Source: DASWHR01 sp036398095
GTDB taxonomy: Bacteria > Actinomycetota > AC-67
Direction of reading: 5' to 3'
Assembly (NCBI GenBank): GCA_036398095.1
Contig: DASWHR010000010.1
Coordinates: 1-64,000 of the forward strand
DNA: 64,000 nt
The position numbers were made by a program, and so were the translations under genes. Below, one piece after another: positions 33,374 through 43,500 of the stretch. The notes under the pieces were generated by a model. That model did no database searches. It had not been told where the DNA came from and saw nothing but the letters and a program-made list of their open reading frames with translations. Numbering within the stretch: position 1 is the stretch's first letter; every line of letters starts with the position of its first letter.

Positions 33374-34620
33374 GAGACCTCCTCGGTCAGAAAGAGGCGG
33401 AGCAGGTTGAGGGCCGCCGCGGCGGCGGCGCCGCGAACGGCGGCCCGGTCGCCGGCGAATCGCACGGTGCGCGCGGCGCTTCGGCCGAAGCCGTCGACGG
33501 CGATCCACACGACCCCCGGTTCGGCGCCTCCGTGCACGTCGGGGCCGGCGGCGCCGGTCAATCCCACGCCGACATCGGCACCGAATCGCTCGCGCGCGCC
33601 GCGGGCCATCGCGCGCGCCACCACCTCCGAGACCGCGCCTTCGCGCCGGATCGCGGATGCGTCGACGCCGAGCAGCGACGACTTCGCGGCGGCCGAGTAT
33701 GCCACGACGCCTCCCACGTAATACTCCGACGATCCGGCAACGCGCGTGATCCGCTCCGACACGCCGCCGCCGGTCGCCGACTCGGCCACCGCGACGCTCG
33801 CGCCCCGCCGGCGGAGCAGTGCGCCGACGACGACCTCAAGGGTCTCGTCTCCCCCGCCGACGACCGCGGCTCCCATCGCTTCACGGACGCGCCGCTCGAC
33901 CGGATCCAGCAGCGCATCCGCGCCGGCGGCGTCGCCGGCCTTGGCCGTCAACCGCACCCGCACTTCCCCCCCGCCGGCGAGATAGGCCATCTTGACCGGA
34001 CCGTCCTCCAGCGAACGCCACAGCGGTGCGAGCGTCTCTGCGATCGCGGACTCGGCTACGCCGGAGACGCGCACGACGCGCGCGTGCGTCACCGCCGTGG
34101 CACCCGCCCGGCGCGCCAGGTCCGGCAGCACCGCGCGCGCCATCATCTCGCGCATCTCGGCGGGGACGCCGGGGACCGCATAGATCACGCCGCCGTCGTG
34201 TTCGACGATCAATCCCGGTGCCGTGCCGATGCGCGTCTCGATCGGCGTCGCGTGCGCGGGGCGGTCGGCTTGCCGCACATTGATCTCGGCCATGGGACGA
34301 CCGATGCGTTCGAAAATGGCGCGCAGGCGCGCTTCCGATACCGGATCTCGGACGAGCCGTTGCCCGGTCGCACGCGCGATCGCCTCGCGCGTGACGTCGT
34401 CGTGCGTCGGGCCGAGCCCGCCGGTCACCACGATCGCCTCGGCGCGACCGAGCGCGTCGACGATGGCACGTGCGATCCGCTCTTCGTTGTCGCCGACGGC
34501 GGTGTGAATGTGGCAGTCGACGCCGATTCCGGCAAGCATCGCTCCGATCTCTTGCGCGTTCGTGTTCGCGATGTCTCCGAGCAGCAACTCGGTTCCGACG
34601 GCGACGACCTCGGCCCGCAT
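33370..34620 (-). CDS. cinA: CinA-family protein (nicotinamide-nucleotide amidohydrolase)
   Basis: The protein is 416 residues with both CinA domains. The N-terminal COG1058/MoCF-like domain (about 1-170) has AVGTELLLGDIANTNAQ and VVTGGLGPTHDDVT. The C-terminal amidohydrolase domain (about 255-412) has SVAVAESATGGGVSERIT, YYVGGVVAYS and GVGLTGAAGPDV. The second domain deamidates nicotinamide mononucleotide; the first has ADP-ribose pyrophosphatase activity in some members. The recA-thpR-cinA-pgsA order is common in Actinomycetota. Its start is 4 bases after the pgsA stop. Confidence 0.96.
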   Translation of the reverse strand: MRAEVVAVGTELLLGDIANTNAQEIGAMLAGIGVDCHIHTAVGDNEERIARAIVDALGRAEAIVVTGGLGPTHDDVTREAIARATGQRLVRDPVSEARLRAIFERIGRPMAEINVRQADRPAHATPIETRIGTAPGLIVEHDGGVIYAVPGVPAEMREMMARAVLPDLARRAGATAVTHARVVRVSGVAESAIAETLAPLWRSLEDGPVKMAYLAGGGEVRVRLTAKAGDAAGADALLDPVERRVREAMGAAVVGGGDETLEVVVGALLRRRGASVAVAESATGGGVSERITRVAGSSEYYVGGVVAYSAAAKSSLLGVDASAIRREGAVSEVVARAMARGARERFGADVGVGLTGAAGPDVHGGAEPGVVWIAVDGFGRSAARTVRFAGDRAAVRGAAAAAALNLLRLFLTEEVS

Positions 34621-34624
34621 CGTG

Positions 34625-35173
34625 CTAGTGCAGGATCGAGGGTGCGCGGCGGAAGTAGGCCCAGCCGGTGACGAGGGTGAGCGCGACGGCGATGCCGAGC
34701 ATCGACGCGCGGGAGACCCGCCACGCGTCCGCGGACGCGGGAACCATGAAGGCGGCGACGGCGATCAACTGGAGCACCGTCTTCCATTTCGCGAGCCGGC
34801 CGGCGGGGAAGCCACGCCCGCGACGCGACGCGACGATGCGCAGCGCGGTGACGCTCATTTCGCGCACCAGGATCACGATGGCGGCCCATGCGGGGAATCG
34901 TTTCAGGTACACCAGCGCCGCCATCGACGCAGTAACCAAGAGTTTGTCCACGAGCGGATCGAGAAATTGCCCGGTGGCGGAGACCGCCTCCCAGCGCCGC
35001 GCGAGCGCGCCGTCAACTCGGTCGGTCAACGCCGCAAGCGTGAAGACGATGAACGCGACCCAGTCGGCGCCGTCGGTTCGGCGAAGCATCAACAGCACGA
35101 CCGGAACGACCAACAGGCCGCGAAGCGCCGTGACCACGTTGGGCAGGTGGGCCGATCGAAGCCGCGGTCGCAC
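34625..35173 (-). CDS. pgsA: CDP-diacylglycerol--glycerol-3-phosphate 3-phosphatidyltransferase
   Basis: The protein is 182 residues from a GTG. It carries the complete CDP-alcohol phosphotransferase motif D-G-x2-A-R-x8-G-x3-D-x3-D at residues 54-76 (Asp54, Gly55, Ala58, Arg59, Gly68, Asp72, Asp76). About five or six membrane helices are visible (for example LVVPVVLLML, WVAFIVFTLAAL, VLQLIAVAAFMVPA). It makes phosphatidylglycerophosphate for phosphatidylglycerol. The usual N-terminal LPNVVTALRG is intact. The rodZ-like gene ends 23 bases upstream of its start. Confidence 0.94.
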   Translation of the reverse strand: MRPRLRSAHLPNVVTALRGLLVVPVVLLMLRRTDGADWVAFIVFTLAALTDRVDGALARRWEAVSATGQFLDPLVDKLLVTASMAALVYLKRFPAWAAIVILVREMSVTALRIVASRRGRGFPAGRLAKWKTVLQLIAVAAFMVPASADAWRVSRASMLGIAVALTLVTGWAYFRRAPSILH

Positions 35174-35196
35174 GCCCGGAGGTCTCGTTGAAGCCG

Positions 35197-35967
35197 CTAC
35201 TCGAGCGGGTGGCGGCCACCGACGATGCCGTGACGGCCGACGAAGGCCTCGAAGCGTCCGGCGGGCGCGGCGAGCGGCCGGTCGTTCGCCCAGATCGACA
35301 CGGCCGACGCGTCCACGACGATGACGTGGATGAGACGGTCGCCGCCGAACAATTGCGACGCGCCGGGGGACAGGATCTGGTCGAAGACGATCTTGCCGTC
35401 CACGATCACGCGCACGCCTGTCGCGGCCTTAGCGGCGATCCGAACGGCGACGGCATCCTCCGCTTGGCTGAGCGGCTTGACCGCTCGCGACGCTTGCTGC
35501 ACGCGCGCCGACGGCCGAGAGGCCGGGGTTGCGTCCCCGCCGGGCCCTTTCAGCACGCCCAGCACGCTGCCGGCGATCAGCAGGATCGAGGCGACGACCG
35601 CCGCTCGTAGCCAGCGCGATCGAGGCCCGTGCTTTCGAGCGGCGCGATCCTTCTCGTCGAGCGCGGTCAGCGGCGACTGGTCGTCGGGCTCGTGCAGGCT
35701 GCGATACGCGCGAAGGATCTCGCCCGAATCCAGGCCGAGCGTGCGCGCGTAGGATCGGAGGTGGGTCCGGATGTGGCCGTGGTGGCCGAGCTCGTCGAAC
35801 GCGTCTGCTTCCAGAGCGCGGAGAAGCTCGGGGCGGATCCGCAGGCGCCAGGCGAGTTCTTCGATCGACAGATTCCGCTCGGTGCGTGCCCGGGACAGAC
35901 GTGCGCCGACTCCGGATTCGATGGCTCCGGATTCGCGGTCGACCGGCACACTCACCTCCCGAGACAT
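35197..35967 (-). CDS. rodZ: RodZ-like helix-turn-helix membrane protein
   Basis: The protein is 256 residues from the ATG at 35967; the frame continues far upstream but that part overlaps the neighbouring gene antisense and looks non-coding. It has a cytoplasmic HTH_25 domain (about 18-95) with GARLSRARTERNLSIEELAW, one membrane helix (about 120-138, LRAAVVASILLIAGSVLGVL), and an outer DUF4115-like domain (about 175-245) with GVRVIVDGKIVFDQILSPG. RodZ links MreB to the envelope for rod shape. In actinobacterial genomes such proteins occur between pgsA and ftsK as here. MreB is not in the window, so a shape role is inferred. Confidence 0.85.
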   Translation of the reverse strand: MSREVSVPVDRESGAIESGVGARLSRARTERNLSIEELAWRLRIRPELLRALEADAFDELGHHGHIRTHLRSYARTLGLDSGEILRAYRSLHEPDDQSPLTALDEKDRAARKHGPRSRWLRAAVVASILLIAGSVLGVLKGPGGDATPASRPSARVQQASRAVKPLSQAEDAVAVRIAAKAATGVRVIVDGKIVFDQILSPGASQLFGGDRLIHVIVVDASAVSIWANDRPLAAPAGRFEAFVGRHGIVGGRHPLE

Positions 35968-36113
35968 CGTCGCGGCGGATCGGCCCGCCGGCTGTGGCCC
36001 TGCGCCGGGGCTCGGGCCGCGCGAATCATACTGTCCGGACCCGCTCGGTTCAAAGTGGAGTGGTCCGCTGGCCCACCGGGGAGGGAAACGGTCGAAAACC
36101 GCCTTGAGCAGTG

Positions 36114-36839
36114 CTAGCAAGCCCCAGGCTGCCGGTAGTCGGCCGGGGAGATGGCCGCAGTGCCGCCGCCGGGGCCGCGGCCGGCAGCGCGCATGAACAC
36201 GCGCTCCAGCGTCAACAGGTTCAAGTTCGACGGGCAGTGAACCGGCGTGCTTTGCAGCCCGTCGGGATGCTGGTAGATCGTCTGCATCAGGTCGCCGCCG
36301 GGCACCGGCAGGTCCAGGTGCGCCAAACCCAGGCAGTGGCCGACTTCGTGCGCGGCCAGGTTGGTGACATCGTTCGGCGTGAAGGACGCGTGGGCGGCCT
36401 TCGCGACCGACGCCACGCACGGTTGTCCGCGTCCCCACGAGGTGCCAAGGATCGGTCCGCTCGTCTCGTGGAATGCGAGAAGGATCTCGGGGTCGCTCGC
36501 CACCTGCTGCGGGATCGCATCTCGCCCCGCGACGTAGATATCGATGCGAAGCGATTGCGCGAGCCATGGCACGCCCGTTGCGCGCACGGCCGCCTGCCAC
36601 AGGCCGGCTCCGCGCTCGGCCGCCGCCGCATAGGAGTTCGCGAGCGGATGCAAGTCGGCGGTCCCGGCCGGCAGCAGTCCGGCGTCGTTGTAGATCTGAC
36701 CGTGGCCGGGCGGAAGGATGATCACGTCGATCGCGAGCCGGTCCCATTCGAACAGGGCCGCTTCACGATACGCCTCGGTCGCGCCGGCGATGCTCGCACA
36801 CGTGATCGCAACGGCGGCGAGTATTCCGATCGGACGCAT
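36114..36839 (-). CDS. Secreted matrixin-like zinc metalloprotease
   Basis: The protein is 241 residues with a signal peptide (IGILAAVAITCASIAGA). It has the metzincin motif HExxHxxGxxH: His164, Glu165, His168 and His174 (AAHEVGHCLGLAH). A downstream Met in DLMQTIY (about residue 186) is a plausible Met-turn. Matrixin-like M10 peptidases act outside the cell. Four cysteines lie outside the signal (GQPC, HCL, VHC, GAC). It interrupts the usual rodZ-ftsK neighbourhood on the same strand; the 146 bases between it and rodZ hold nothing recognisable. Confidence 0.85.
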   Translation of the reverse strand: MRPIGILAAVAITCASIAGATEAYREAALFEWDRLAIDVIILPPGHGQIYNDAGLLPAGTADLHPLANSYAAAAERGAGLWQAAVRATGVPWLAQSLRIDIYVAGRDAIPQQVASDPEILLAFHETSGPILGTSWGRGQPCVASVAKAAHASFTPNDVTNLAAHEVGHCLGLAHLDLPVPGGDLMQTIYQHPDGLQSTPVHCPSNLNLLTLERVFMRAAGRGPGGGTAAISPADYRQPGAC

Positions 36840-36927
36840 GCCCGAATCGTTCGCTGCGTGTCCGCGCGCTCCCTTTCGGCCGAAGGTTCGCTGCTGCCGC
36901 TTCGCCCGTGTGCGCCGCGATTGTCCG

Positions 36928-39240
36928 TCAGCCGCCGGCGGCGGCGGTCGCGCCGCTGCGCATCTCGTCGAGTTCTTCGATCGAGATCAATACCTCGCGC
37001 GGCTTGGAGCCGACCGACGGGCCGACGACCCCGCGCTCTTCGAGCAAGTCCATGATGCGACCGGCACGGGCGAAACCGACCTTGAGCTTGCGCTGAAGCA
37101 TGCTGGTCGAGCCCAGACCGCTTCGCACGACCAGCGTCATCGCCTGCGTGAGCAAGTCGTCGTCGTCGCCCTCGCCGTCCGGCGACGTGTGGCCGGTGGT
37201 GACCGACACGACGCCGTCGGCGTAGTCGGGATCCGACTCGCGCCGGCAGTGCGTGGTGACGGCCTCGACTTCCGGATCCGACACGAAGGCGCCCTGCACG
37301 CGCAGCGGCTTGGACATCGCAGCCGGAAGGAAGAGCATGTCGCCGAATCCGATGAGCTTGTCGGCGCCGACCTGATCCAAGATGACGCGGCTATCGGCCT
37401 GCGACGATGTCGCGAACGCGATCCGGCTGGGGATGTTGGCTTTGATCAACCCGGTGACGACATCGACGCTCGGCCGCTGTGTGGCGACCAATAGATGGAT
37501 GCCGACGGCACGGGCCATCTGCGCGATGCGGCAGATCGAGTCCTCCACGTCGCGCGGGGCGACCATCATCAGGTCGGCGAGCTCGTCGATGACGACCAGG
37601 ATGTAGGGCATCGTCTGAGTGACCGGCAGGCCCATCTTCTTGACGCGTCCTTCGCGCACGGCTTGGTTGTAGCCGTCGATCTGCCGGTGTCCGCTCGCGG
37701 CCAGATCGTCGTAGCGGTTCTCCATCTCCTTGACGACCCACGTCAAGGCTTCCGCGGCACGCTTCGGATGCGTGATGACCGGCGACAGCAGATGAGGCAT
37801 GCCGTTGTAGTGGGTCAGCTCGACGCGCTTTGGATCCACCAGGATCATGCGCAGGTCTTCCGGCCTGGCCCGCATGAGGATCGATACAAGCATCGTGTTG
37901 ATGCACGTGGACTTGCCCGATCCGGTCGCGCCGGCGATCAGCAGATGCGGCATCTGCGCGAGGTTGACCATGATCGGCTCGCCGGAGATGTCCTTGCCGA
38001 GACCGACGAGCAGCGGATGCGGATCGGTCTTGGGCCTGGCGCTGATGAGCAGCTCGCGCAGCGCGACGAGTTCGCGCTCGACGTTCGGAACTTCGATGCC
38101 GATCGCGCTGCGACCGGGGATCGGAGCGATGATGCGCACGTCCGGTGTCGCAAGCGCGTATGCGATGTCGTTGGCGAGCGAAACGACACGGCTCACTTTG
38201 ACTCCCTCGCCCAACTCGACCTCGAAGCGCGTAACGGTCGGACCGCGCGTGTGGCGGGCGACGGAGGCATCCACGTCGAACTGGCGAAGCGTTTGCTCGA
38301 TCGCGCGGACGGTGTCGTTGACCGACTTTCCGGCCGGAGTCGCGACGGCCGACTTGCGGAGCAAGTCCATCGCCGGCAGCCGGTAGTCGCCGGCGCGTCG
38401 CGGGGTTACCGCCGGCCCGCCGTCGTCTTGCTCGTCATCGTCGGGGAGCAGGATCTGCACGATCGGCTCGGTGGGAAGCGGGGGTGCGGCCGCGACGATC
38501 GGCGCCGGCTCGTCTTCTTCGTCGCCGGGTTCGGGTTCAGGTTCGGGTTCGTCCTCGAGCGATCCGGCGGAATCTCGCGCCCTTCGGGGCTTGGCGTCGC
38601 CGCGACGCTCGCCCAAGGCGGCGGCCCGTTCGCGGACGCGGCCGGCGATGCGGGCGCGGACCGCGGCGATCGTCTCGCCGAGTCGGCGTACCGGCGTCCG
38701 GGTCAGGACGAGCACGCCGAGCCCGAGCAGCGCCAGCAACGTGATCGCGGCGCCGGGCGGCGCGACCAGACGGCGAAGCGGCCCGGCGACGATCGCGCCG
38801 ACCAGACCGCCGGCGTCACGAAGCGTCTCTGCGCCGGCGGTCACGTCCGGTGTTCCCTGGGCGAGATGCCACAGCCCAAGTGCGCCGAGCGCGACGAGAG
38901 TCAGGCCGACGACGACACGCGGACGATCCGGTCCGGGCCGGGTCGTGAAGAACGCGTAGGCCAAGTAGCCGAGAACGACCGGCGTGAGGTAGCCGCCGCG
39001 TCCGAACAAACCTCGGGCGGCGAGTTCCAAGAATCCGCCGACGGGGCCGGCCTTGTGCAACCACACGCCGAGGGCGCAGAGCACTGCGAGCACGGTCAAG
39101 CCGATGCCGTACGCGTCGGACAGATGCGGACCGAAAGCACGCGAGAGCGCTTCGGAGGCCGCTTTCGCGCGCGCACCGACGCCGCCGGTCTTGGACCGGG
39201 TCCTGCCCCCAGGCGATCGCCCCCGCTTCTTTGTGGCCAC
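36928..39240 (-). CDS. ftsK: DNA translocase FtsK/SpoIIIE
   Basis: The protein is 770 residues from the GTG at 39240, five bases after GGAGG. The N-terminal membrane domain spans about 45-185 with roughly four helices. An acidic Pro/Glu linker (about 230-285) is followed by the alpha/beta motor domain: RHTRGPTVTRFEVELGEG, Walker A GATGSGKS (about 437-444), Walker B-like ILVVIDELADLMMV, and RIAFATSSQADSRVILD. A C-terminal gamma winged helix (about 700-765, LTQAMTLVVRSGLGSTSMLQ) reads KOPS-type DNA motifs. It pumps chromosome ends through the division septum. Length is at the compact end for the family. Confidence 0.97.
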   Translation of the reverse strand: MATKKRGRSPGGRTRSKTGGVGARAKAASEALSRAFGPHLSDAYGIGLTVLAVLCALGVWLHKAGPVGGFLELAARGLFGRGGYLTPVVLGYLAYAFFTTRPGPDRPRVVVGLTLVALGALGLWHLAQGTPDVTAGAETLRDAGGLVGAIVAGPLRRLVAPPGAAITLLALLGLGVLVLTRTPVRRLGETIAAVRARIAGRVRERAAALGERRGDAKPRRARDSAGSLEDEPEPEPEPGDEEDEPAPIVAAAPPLPTEPIVQILLPDDDEQDDGGPAVTPRRAGDYRLPAMDLLRKSAVATPAGKSVNDTVRAIEQTLRQFDVDASVARHTRGPTVTRFEVELGEGVKVSRVVSLANDIAYALATPDVRIIAPIPGRSAIGIEVPNVERELVALRELLISARPKTDPHPLLVGLGKDISGEPIMVNLAQMPHLLIAGATGSGKSTCINTMLVSILMRARPEDLRMILVDPKRVELTHYNGMPHLLSPVITHPKRAAEALTWVVKEMENRYDDLAASGHRQIDGYNQAVREGRVKKMGLPVTQTMPYILVVIDELADLMMVAPRDVEDSICRIAQMARAVGIHLLVATQRPSVDVVTGLIKANIPSRIAFATSSQADSRVILDQVGADKLIGFGDMLFLPAAMSKPLRVQGAFVSDPEVEAVTTHCRRESDPDYADGVVSVTTGHTSPDGEGDDDDLLTQAMTLVVRSGLGSTSMLQRKLKVGFARAGRIMDLLEERGVVGPSVGSKPREVLISIEELDEMRSGATAAAGG

Positions 39241-39335
39241 CAAAGCCTCCCGGCTTCGTCGATGACTCGGGTGAGCGGAGTTCGATCATTCGATTCCGGC
39301 CGCGAGCAGCCGTCGATCACCGGCCTTGCCGGTTC

Positions 39336-40226
39336 CTACAGTATGCCGAGTTTTTCCAGCGCAGCGCGTATCGTCGTCTTCTCGGCGTCGGTCGCCTCGA
39401 TCAGCGGCAAGCGGAGCGGCCCGCCGGGCAGACCGAGCATGGCGAGCGCCGCCTTGAGCGGGATGGGACTGCTTGTGCAGAACAGCGCCTCGATCAGTGG
39501 CGTGATATCGCGGTTGATCTGTGCGGCGACGTCGATTTGCCCCTTGTCGTGGGCCGCGATCATCTCGCCGATGCGGTCCCCGACCAGATGCCCGGCGACG
39601 CTGATCACGCCGGTCGCGCCGACCGCCAGCATCGGCAGCGTCATCGCGTCATCGCCCGACCAGATCGTCCAGGCGGGCAGGGCGGCGATCAGGCGAGCCG
39701 TTCCGGAGGGATCGCCGGCCGCGTCCTTCACGCCGATGATCGTGGGCACGTCGGCCAGCTTCAGAAACGTGTCGTGCTCGATCTTTCGAGCGGTGCGGCC
39801 GGGGATGTCGTAGAGGATGACCGGCAGGTCCGTCGCGGCGGCGATCGCGCGGAAATGCGCTTCGAGGCCCGATTGCGGCGGCCGCGAGTAGTAGGGCGTC
39901 ACGATCAGCAACCCGTCAACGCCACAGCCGGCGGCAAGTTTGGACAGCTCGATCGACTCGGCCGTTGAGTAGGTTCCGGTCCCGGCGATGACGGCGGCCC
40001 GTCCGCGCACGGCGGGAACGACGGCAGCGAACAATTCCTTTTTCTCGGGTTCGGTCAGGGTGGGCGATTCGCCGGTCGTGCCGGAAAGCACGATTCCGTC
40101 CGAGCCGTGGTCGGCGAGATGCGAGGCAAGCACGACGGCACCGTCGAGGTCGAGCGAGCCGTCGGCGCCGAACGGCGTCGCCATGGCCGTGATCATTCGT
40201 CCCAGAGACACCCTTCCCACAGACAT
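39336..40226 (-). CDS. dapA: 4-hydroxy-tetrahydrodipicolinate synthase
   Basis: The protein is 296 residues from the ATG at 40226, seven bases after GGAGGG; a GTG two codons upstream is less well placed. The class I aldolase features are GTTGESPTL, the Tyr of VILYDIPGRT and the Schiff-base Lys of IIGVKDAAGD (Lys167). It condenses pyruvate with aspartate semialdehyde, the entry step to DAP and lysine. It lies after ftsK on the same strand and is divergent from the large subtilase gene. Confidence 0.97.
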   Translation of the reverse strand: MSVGRVSLGRMITAMATPFGADGSLDLDGAVVLASHLADHGSDGIVLSGTTGESPTLTEPEKKELFAAVVPAVRGRAAVIAGTGTYSTAESIELSKLAAGCGVDGLLIVTPYYSRPPQSGLEAHFRAIAAATDLPVILYDIPGRTARKIEHDTFLKLADVPTIIGVKDAAGDPSGTARLIAALPAWTIWSGDDAMTLPMLAVGATGVISVAGHLVGDRIGEMIAAHDKGQIDVAAQINRDITPLIEALFCTSSPIPLKAALAMLGLPGGPLRLPLIEATDAEKTTIRAALEKLGIL

Positions 40227-40232
40227 CCGCAC

Positions 40233-40512
40233 CCCTCCGATCGCATCGTTCCGGCCCGAACGGGCAGTTTAGCCTGGCCGATCCGTTCCCTTCGGCGGAA
40301 TCTGCCACCACCCCCGATCGCGCGGGGGGCCGAAACGGGGTCGATCCGGGAGGAATTCACAAACCGGACTCGAATAAGACAGCGAGCAATCGACCAGGGT
40401 CTGCCGTATCCAGGGGCCCCGGCACCGCGACGGACGGGCCCACCAGGCTTGCGGCGTGCGGATCGCTAGGGGAAACGACTCGGCTGCACCCTCTGAACCG
40501 GAGGAAGACACC
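40233..40512. other. Divergent intergenic region between dapA and the subtilase gene
   Basis: These 280 bases have no ORF that I can support. The first 50 hold the dapA translation start region. From about 40360 to 40500 the plus strand has several short complementary GC blocks (for example GGGGCCCC and GACGGACGGGCCC), so the subtilase leader may fold, but it does not match a riboswitch class known to me. Confidence 0.4.
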
Positions 40513-43500
40513 GTGATCTCGACCCCCACCAGGCGCCGCCGCGTGCGGCCGATCCTGTTCATGACGATTCTTGCCGCGCTCTTCGCGTCCACGACCGCGC
40601 GGTCGGCTCCCGACGCGGCTGAGGTGCTCGCCGCGGAGGAGTCGGGCCGGAGCGAACGCGTCGTCATCTTCGGTGGGGTCGATGCGGCTTTCATGCGCGC
40701 CCTCGGCGCGCTCACGCCCTACGAACTCGTCTACAACTACGAGATCCTTCAAGGCGCGGCCGTGTCGGTTCCGGTTCCGGCCGTCGAGCGCGTGCTCGCC
40801 TTCGCGCAGGAGGCCGGGCTTCAAGCTGAGCGCGATCTGGAGATCCATCAGGATCTGTCCAACTCGGCCCGCACGGTCTACGTCAAAGACAACGGAACCG
40901 GACCGGGCGCGTGGAGCCTGGGCTACAACGGCGCGGGCGTGACGATCGGAATCGTCGACAGCGGCTTGTACGCCGAGCACACCAGCCTCGACGACATCGA
41001 CGACAACGCCTCCACGAACGATCCGAAGATCGTCAAGTTCAAGGACTACGTCAACGCCGGCGGAAACGATGTCGCGCCCTACGACGACAACGACCACGGC
41101 TCACACGTCGCCGGCATCGCCGCCGGAACGGGCGGCGGCTCCTCGCAGAACATCGGCATGGCGTTCCGTTCGCACCTGGCCGGCTTCAAGGTCTTCAGCG
41201 ATGCCGGCGCGGGATCCTCGACCGACTTCATCGCTGCGGTCAACTGGATCGTGCTCAACGGCGATTCGGTGAACCCGCCGATCCGCGTGATCAACTACTC
41301 GGGCGGTTCGGTTCCGGTCGGCGGAAACAACAACGGCAACTCGGCGCAGAGCCAGGCCGTCGACGCTGCCATGAACGCCGGGATCGTGGTCGTCATGGCC
41401 GGCGGCAACGGCTCGCAGGACGGCGCCGGCCCGAACCAGGTCGACGGCAACGTCAACATCCCCGCCGACTCGCGCGAAGGCATCGCGGTCTGCTCGAGCA
41501 ACAGCGCCAACCCGCCGACGGCGCCGACCTACACCAACTGGGACTCGGAAGGGCCGACTGCCGACGGGCGGACCAAACCCGACGTGTGCGCGCCCGGCGA
41601 ATCGGTCGCCTCAGTCAACAGCCCGGCGAACGGGGGCATTCCCTGTCCGCCGCCGCTGTCGTGCGGCGGTCCCAGCGCCTACGCGAGCTTCGGCGGGACC
41701 TCGATGTCCTCGCCGCACGTCGCGGGCATCGCGGCGCTGATCATTCAGGCGGTTCCGAACATCACCGCGATCGAGCTCCGGCAGGTCCTGTTCGAAACCG
41801 CGCTCAACTACCCGTCCAAGGACAACGACCGCGGCTACGGGGAAGCGCGCGCCAAGCACGCGATCGAGCTCGCGATCGAGCGGCACGGCGGGGACACAAC
41901 GGCGCTCGCGGCGAACGCGAACGGCCCGTATTCCGCATTGCAGGGTGAGACGATCTCGCTGACGGCAACCGCCACCGGCGGCGTGCCACCCTATTCGTAC
42001 GCGTGGGATCTCGACAACGACGGTTCGCATGAGACGGCCGGAAAGACCGTGACGTTTGCGAACACGGCCGCCGCGGGCGTGAAGTCGGTGTCGGTGCGCA
42101 TCACCGATTCGAAGGCCGTCCCTGCGATCGCGACGGACGCGGCAACCGTGACGGTTTTCCAGAAGGTGACCTTGCTGTCGGACAACGTGGAAGGCGGCGA
42201 CGCGGGCTGGGTGTCCAGCGATGCCGCGCTCGGCTGGCACAGAACCACGATCCACAGCCAGAGCCCGGCCACGTCCTGGTATGCGGGCAACGACGTGCTC
42301 GAGGAGTATCAGCCTGCCGCCGACTTTACGCTGACGCAGCGCGTGGATCTGTCCACCGGCGCGGCGGCGACCTCGGCCCAGATCCTGTGGCGTTTCGCGC
42401 GCGGCGGGGCGCTCGAGGCCGACTTCGACTTCTTGCATGCGAAGGTCAAACGCGCGCAGGACGCCACCTACACGACGCGGGCGACCTACGATGACGACCT
42501 CGGCGACGGGTGGTCGACCGAGACGATCGACTTGACATCGCTCAAAGGCAACGAAGTCGACATCCAGTTCCACTTCACCTCGGACGAGATTCTGCAGTTC
42601 CGCGGTCCGTTCATCGATGACGTTCAGATCTTCGGAACGGCACCGCCCGACGTCGACACGACTCCTCCGGCCGCGATCGGCGACCTCGCCGCGGGCGCGG
42701 CGACCGAGACTTCGGTGGCGTTGACGTGGACGGCGACGGGTGACGACGGCATCGTCGGTCAAGCGACGTCCTACGACCTTCGGTATTCGACCGAGCCGAT
42801 CGGCGCGGCGAACTTCGACTCGGCTACGCCCGCGCCGGGCGTTCCGGCGCCCGGGCTCTCCGGAGCGCCCCAGTCCTTCGTCGTGGGCGGTCTGATCCCG
42901 GGCACGACCTACTACTTCGCGATCAAGGCGATCGACGAGTCGTCGAACTCGAGCCCAGTCTCGAACGCGGTGACCGCGACGACGCTCGACGACCTGACGG
43001 CGCCGTCTCAGGTGACGGGCCTGGCCGGCATCGCCGGAAACGGCAGCGCCGCGCTGAGCTGGGACGCCGCGACCGACAACGTCGGCGTCGCCTCCTACGA
43101 CGTGCTGCAAGACGGCGTGCCGGTCAAGAACGTCCCCGGCACGGCGACGACCGTGACCGGCCTGACGAACGGAACGACCTACGAGTTCGCCGTGCGCGCG
43201 AAGGACCTGGCCGGCAACCTCGGTCCGGTCAGCGACGCGATCCAGATCCTTCCGACGGGCCCGGCCGTCCCGGCGGGCTGGCCCGAGGCGCGCGGCGGCA
43301 ACGCACGCACCGGCACGACCGCCGGACACGGCTCGCAAGGCGTCCCCTCGGTCCGTCAGACGATCACCGTCGGCACGCTCGCGGTGGACGCCTCGCCGCT
43401 CATCGTCGACATCACCGGCGACGGCAAGGCCGATCTGCTGGCCGTCACCGACCCGGGCTTGAACACGCCGGCCACGGTCAAGGCCTACGAGCAGACCGCG

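Noticed and set aside
35968..36747. Upstream extension of the rodZ-like frame to 36747
   Set aside because: It overlaps the metalloprotease gene on the same strand in a different frame and has no HTH or family features before the ATG at 35967.
40360..40512. Riboswitch (c-di-GMP or c-di-AMP type) in the subtilase leader
   Set aside because: The leader is GC-rich and could fold, but I could not align it to the conserved cores of these classes.
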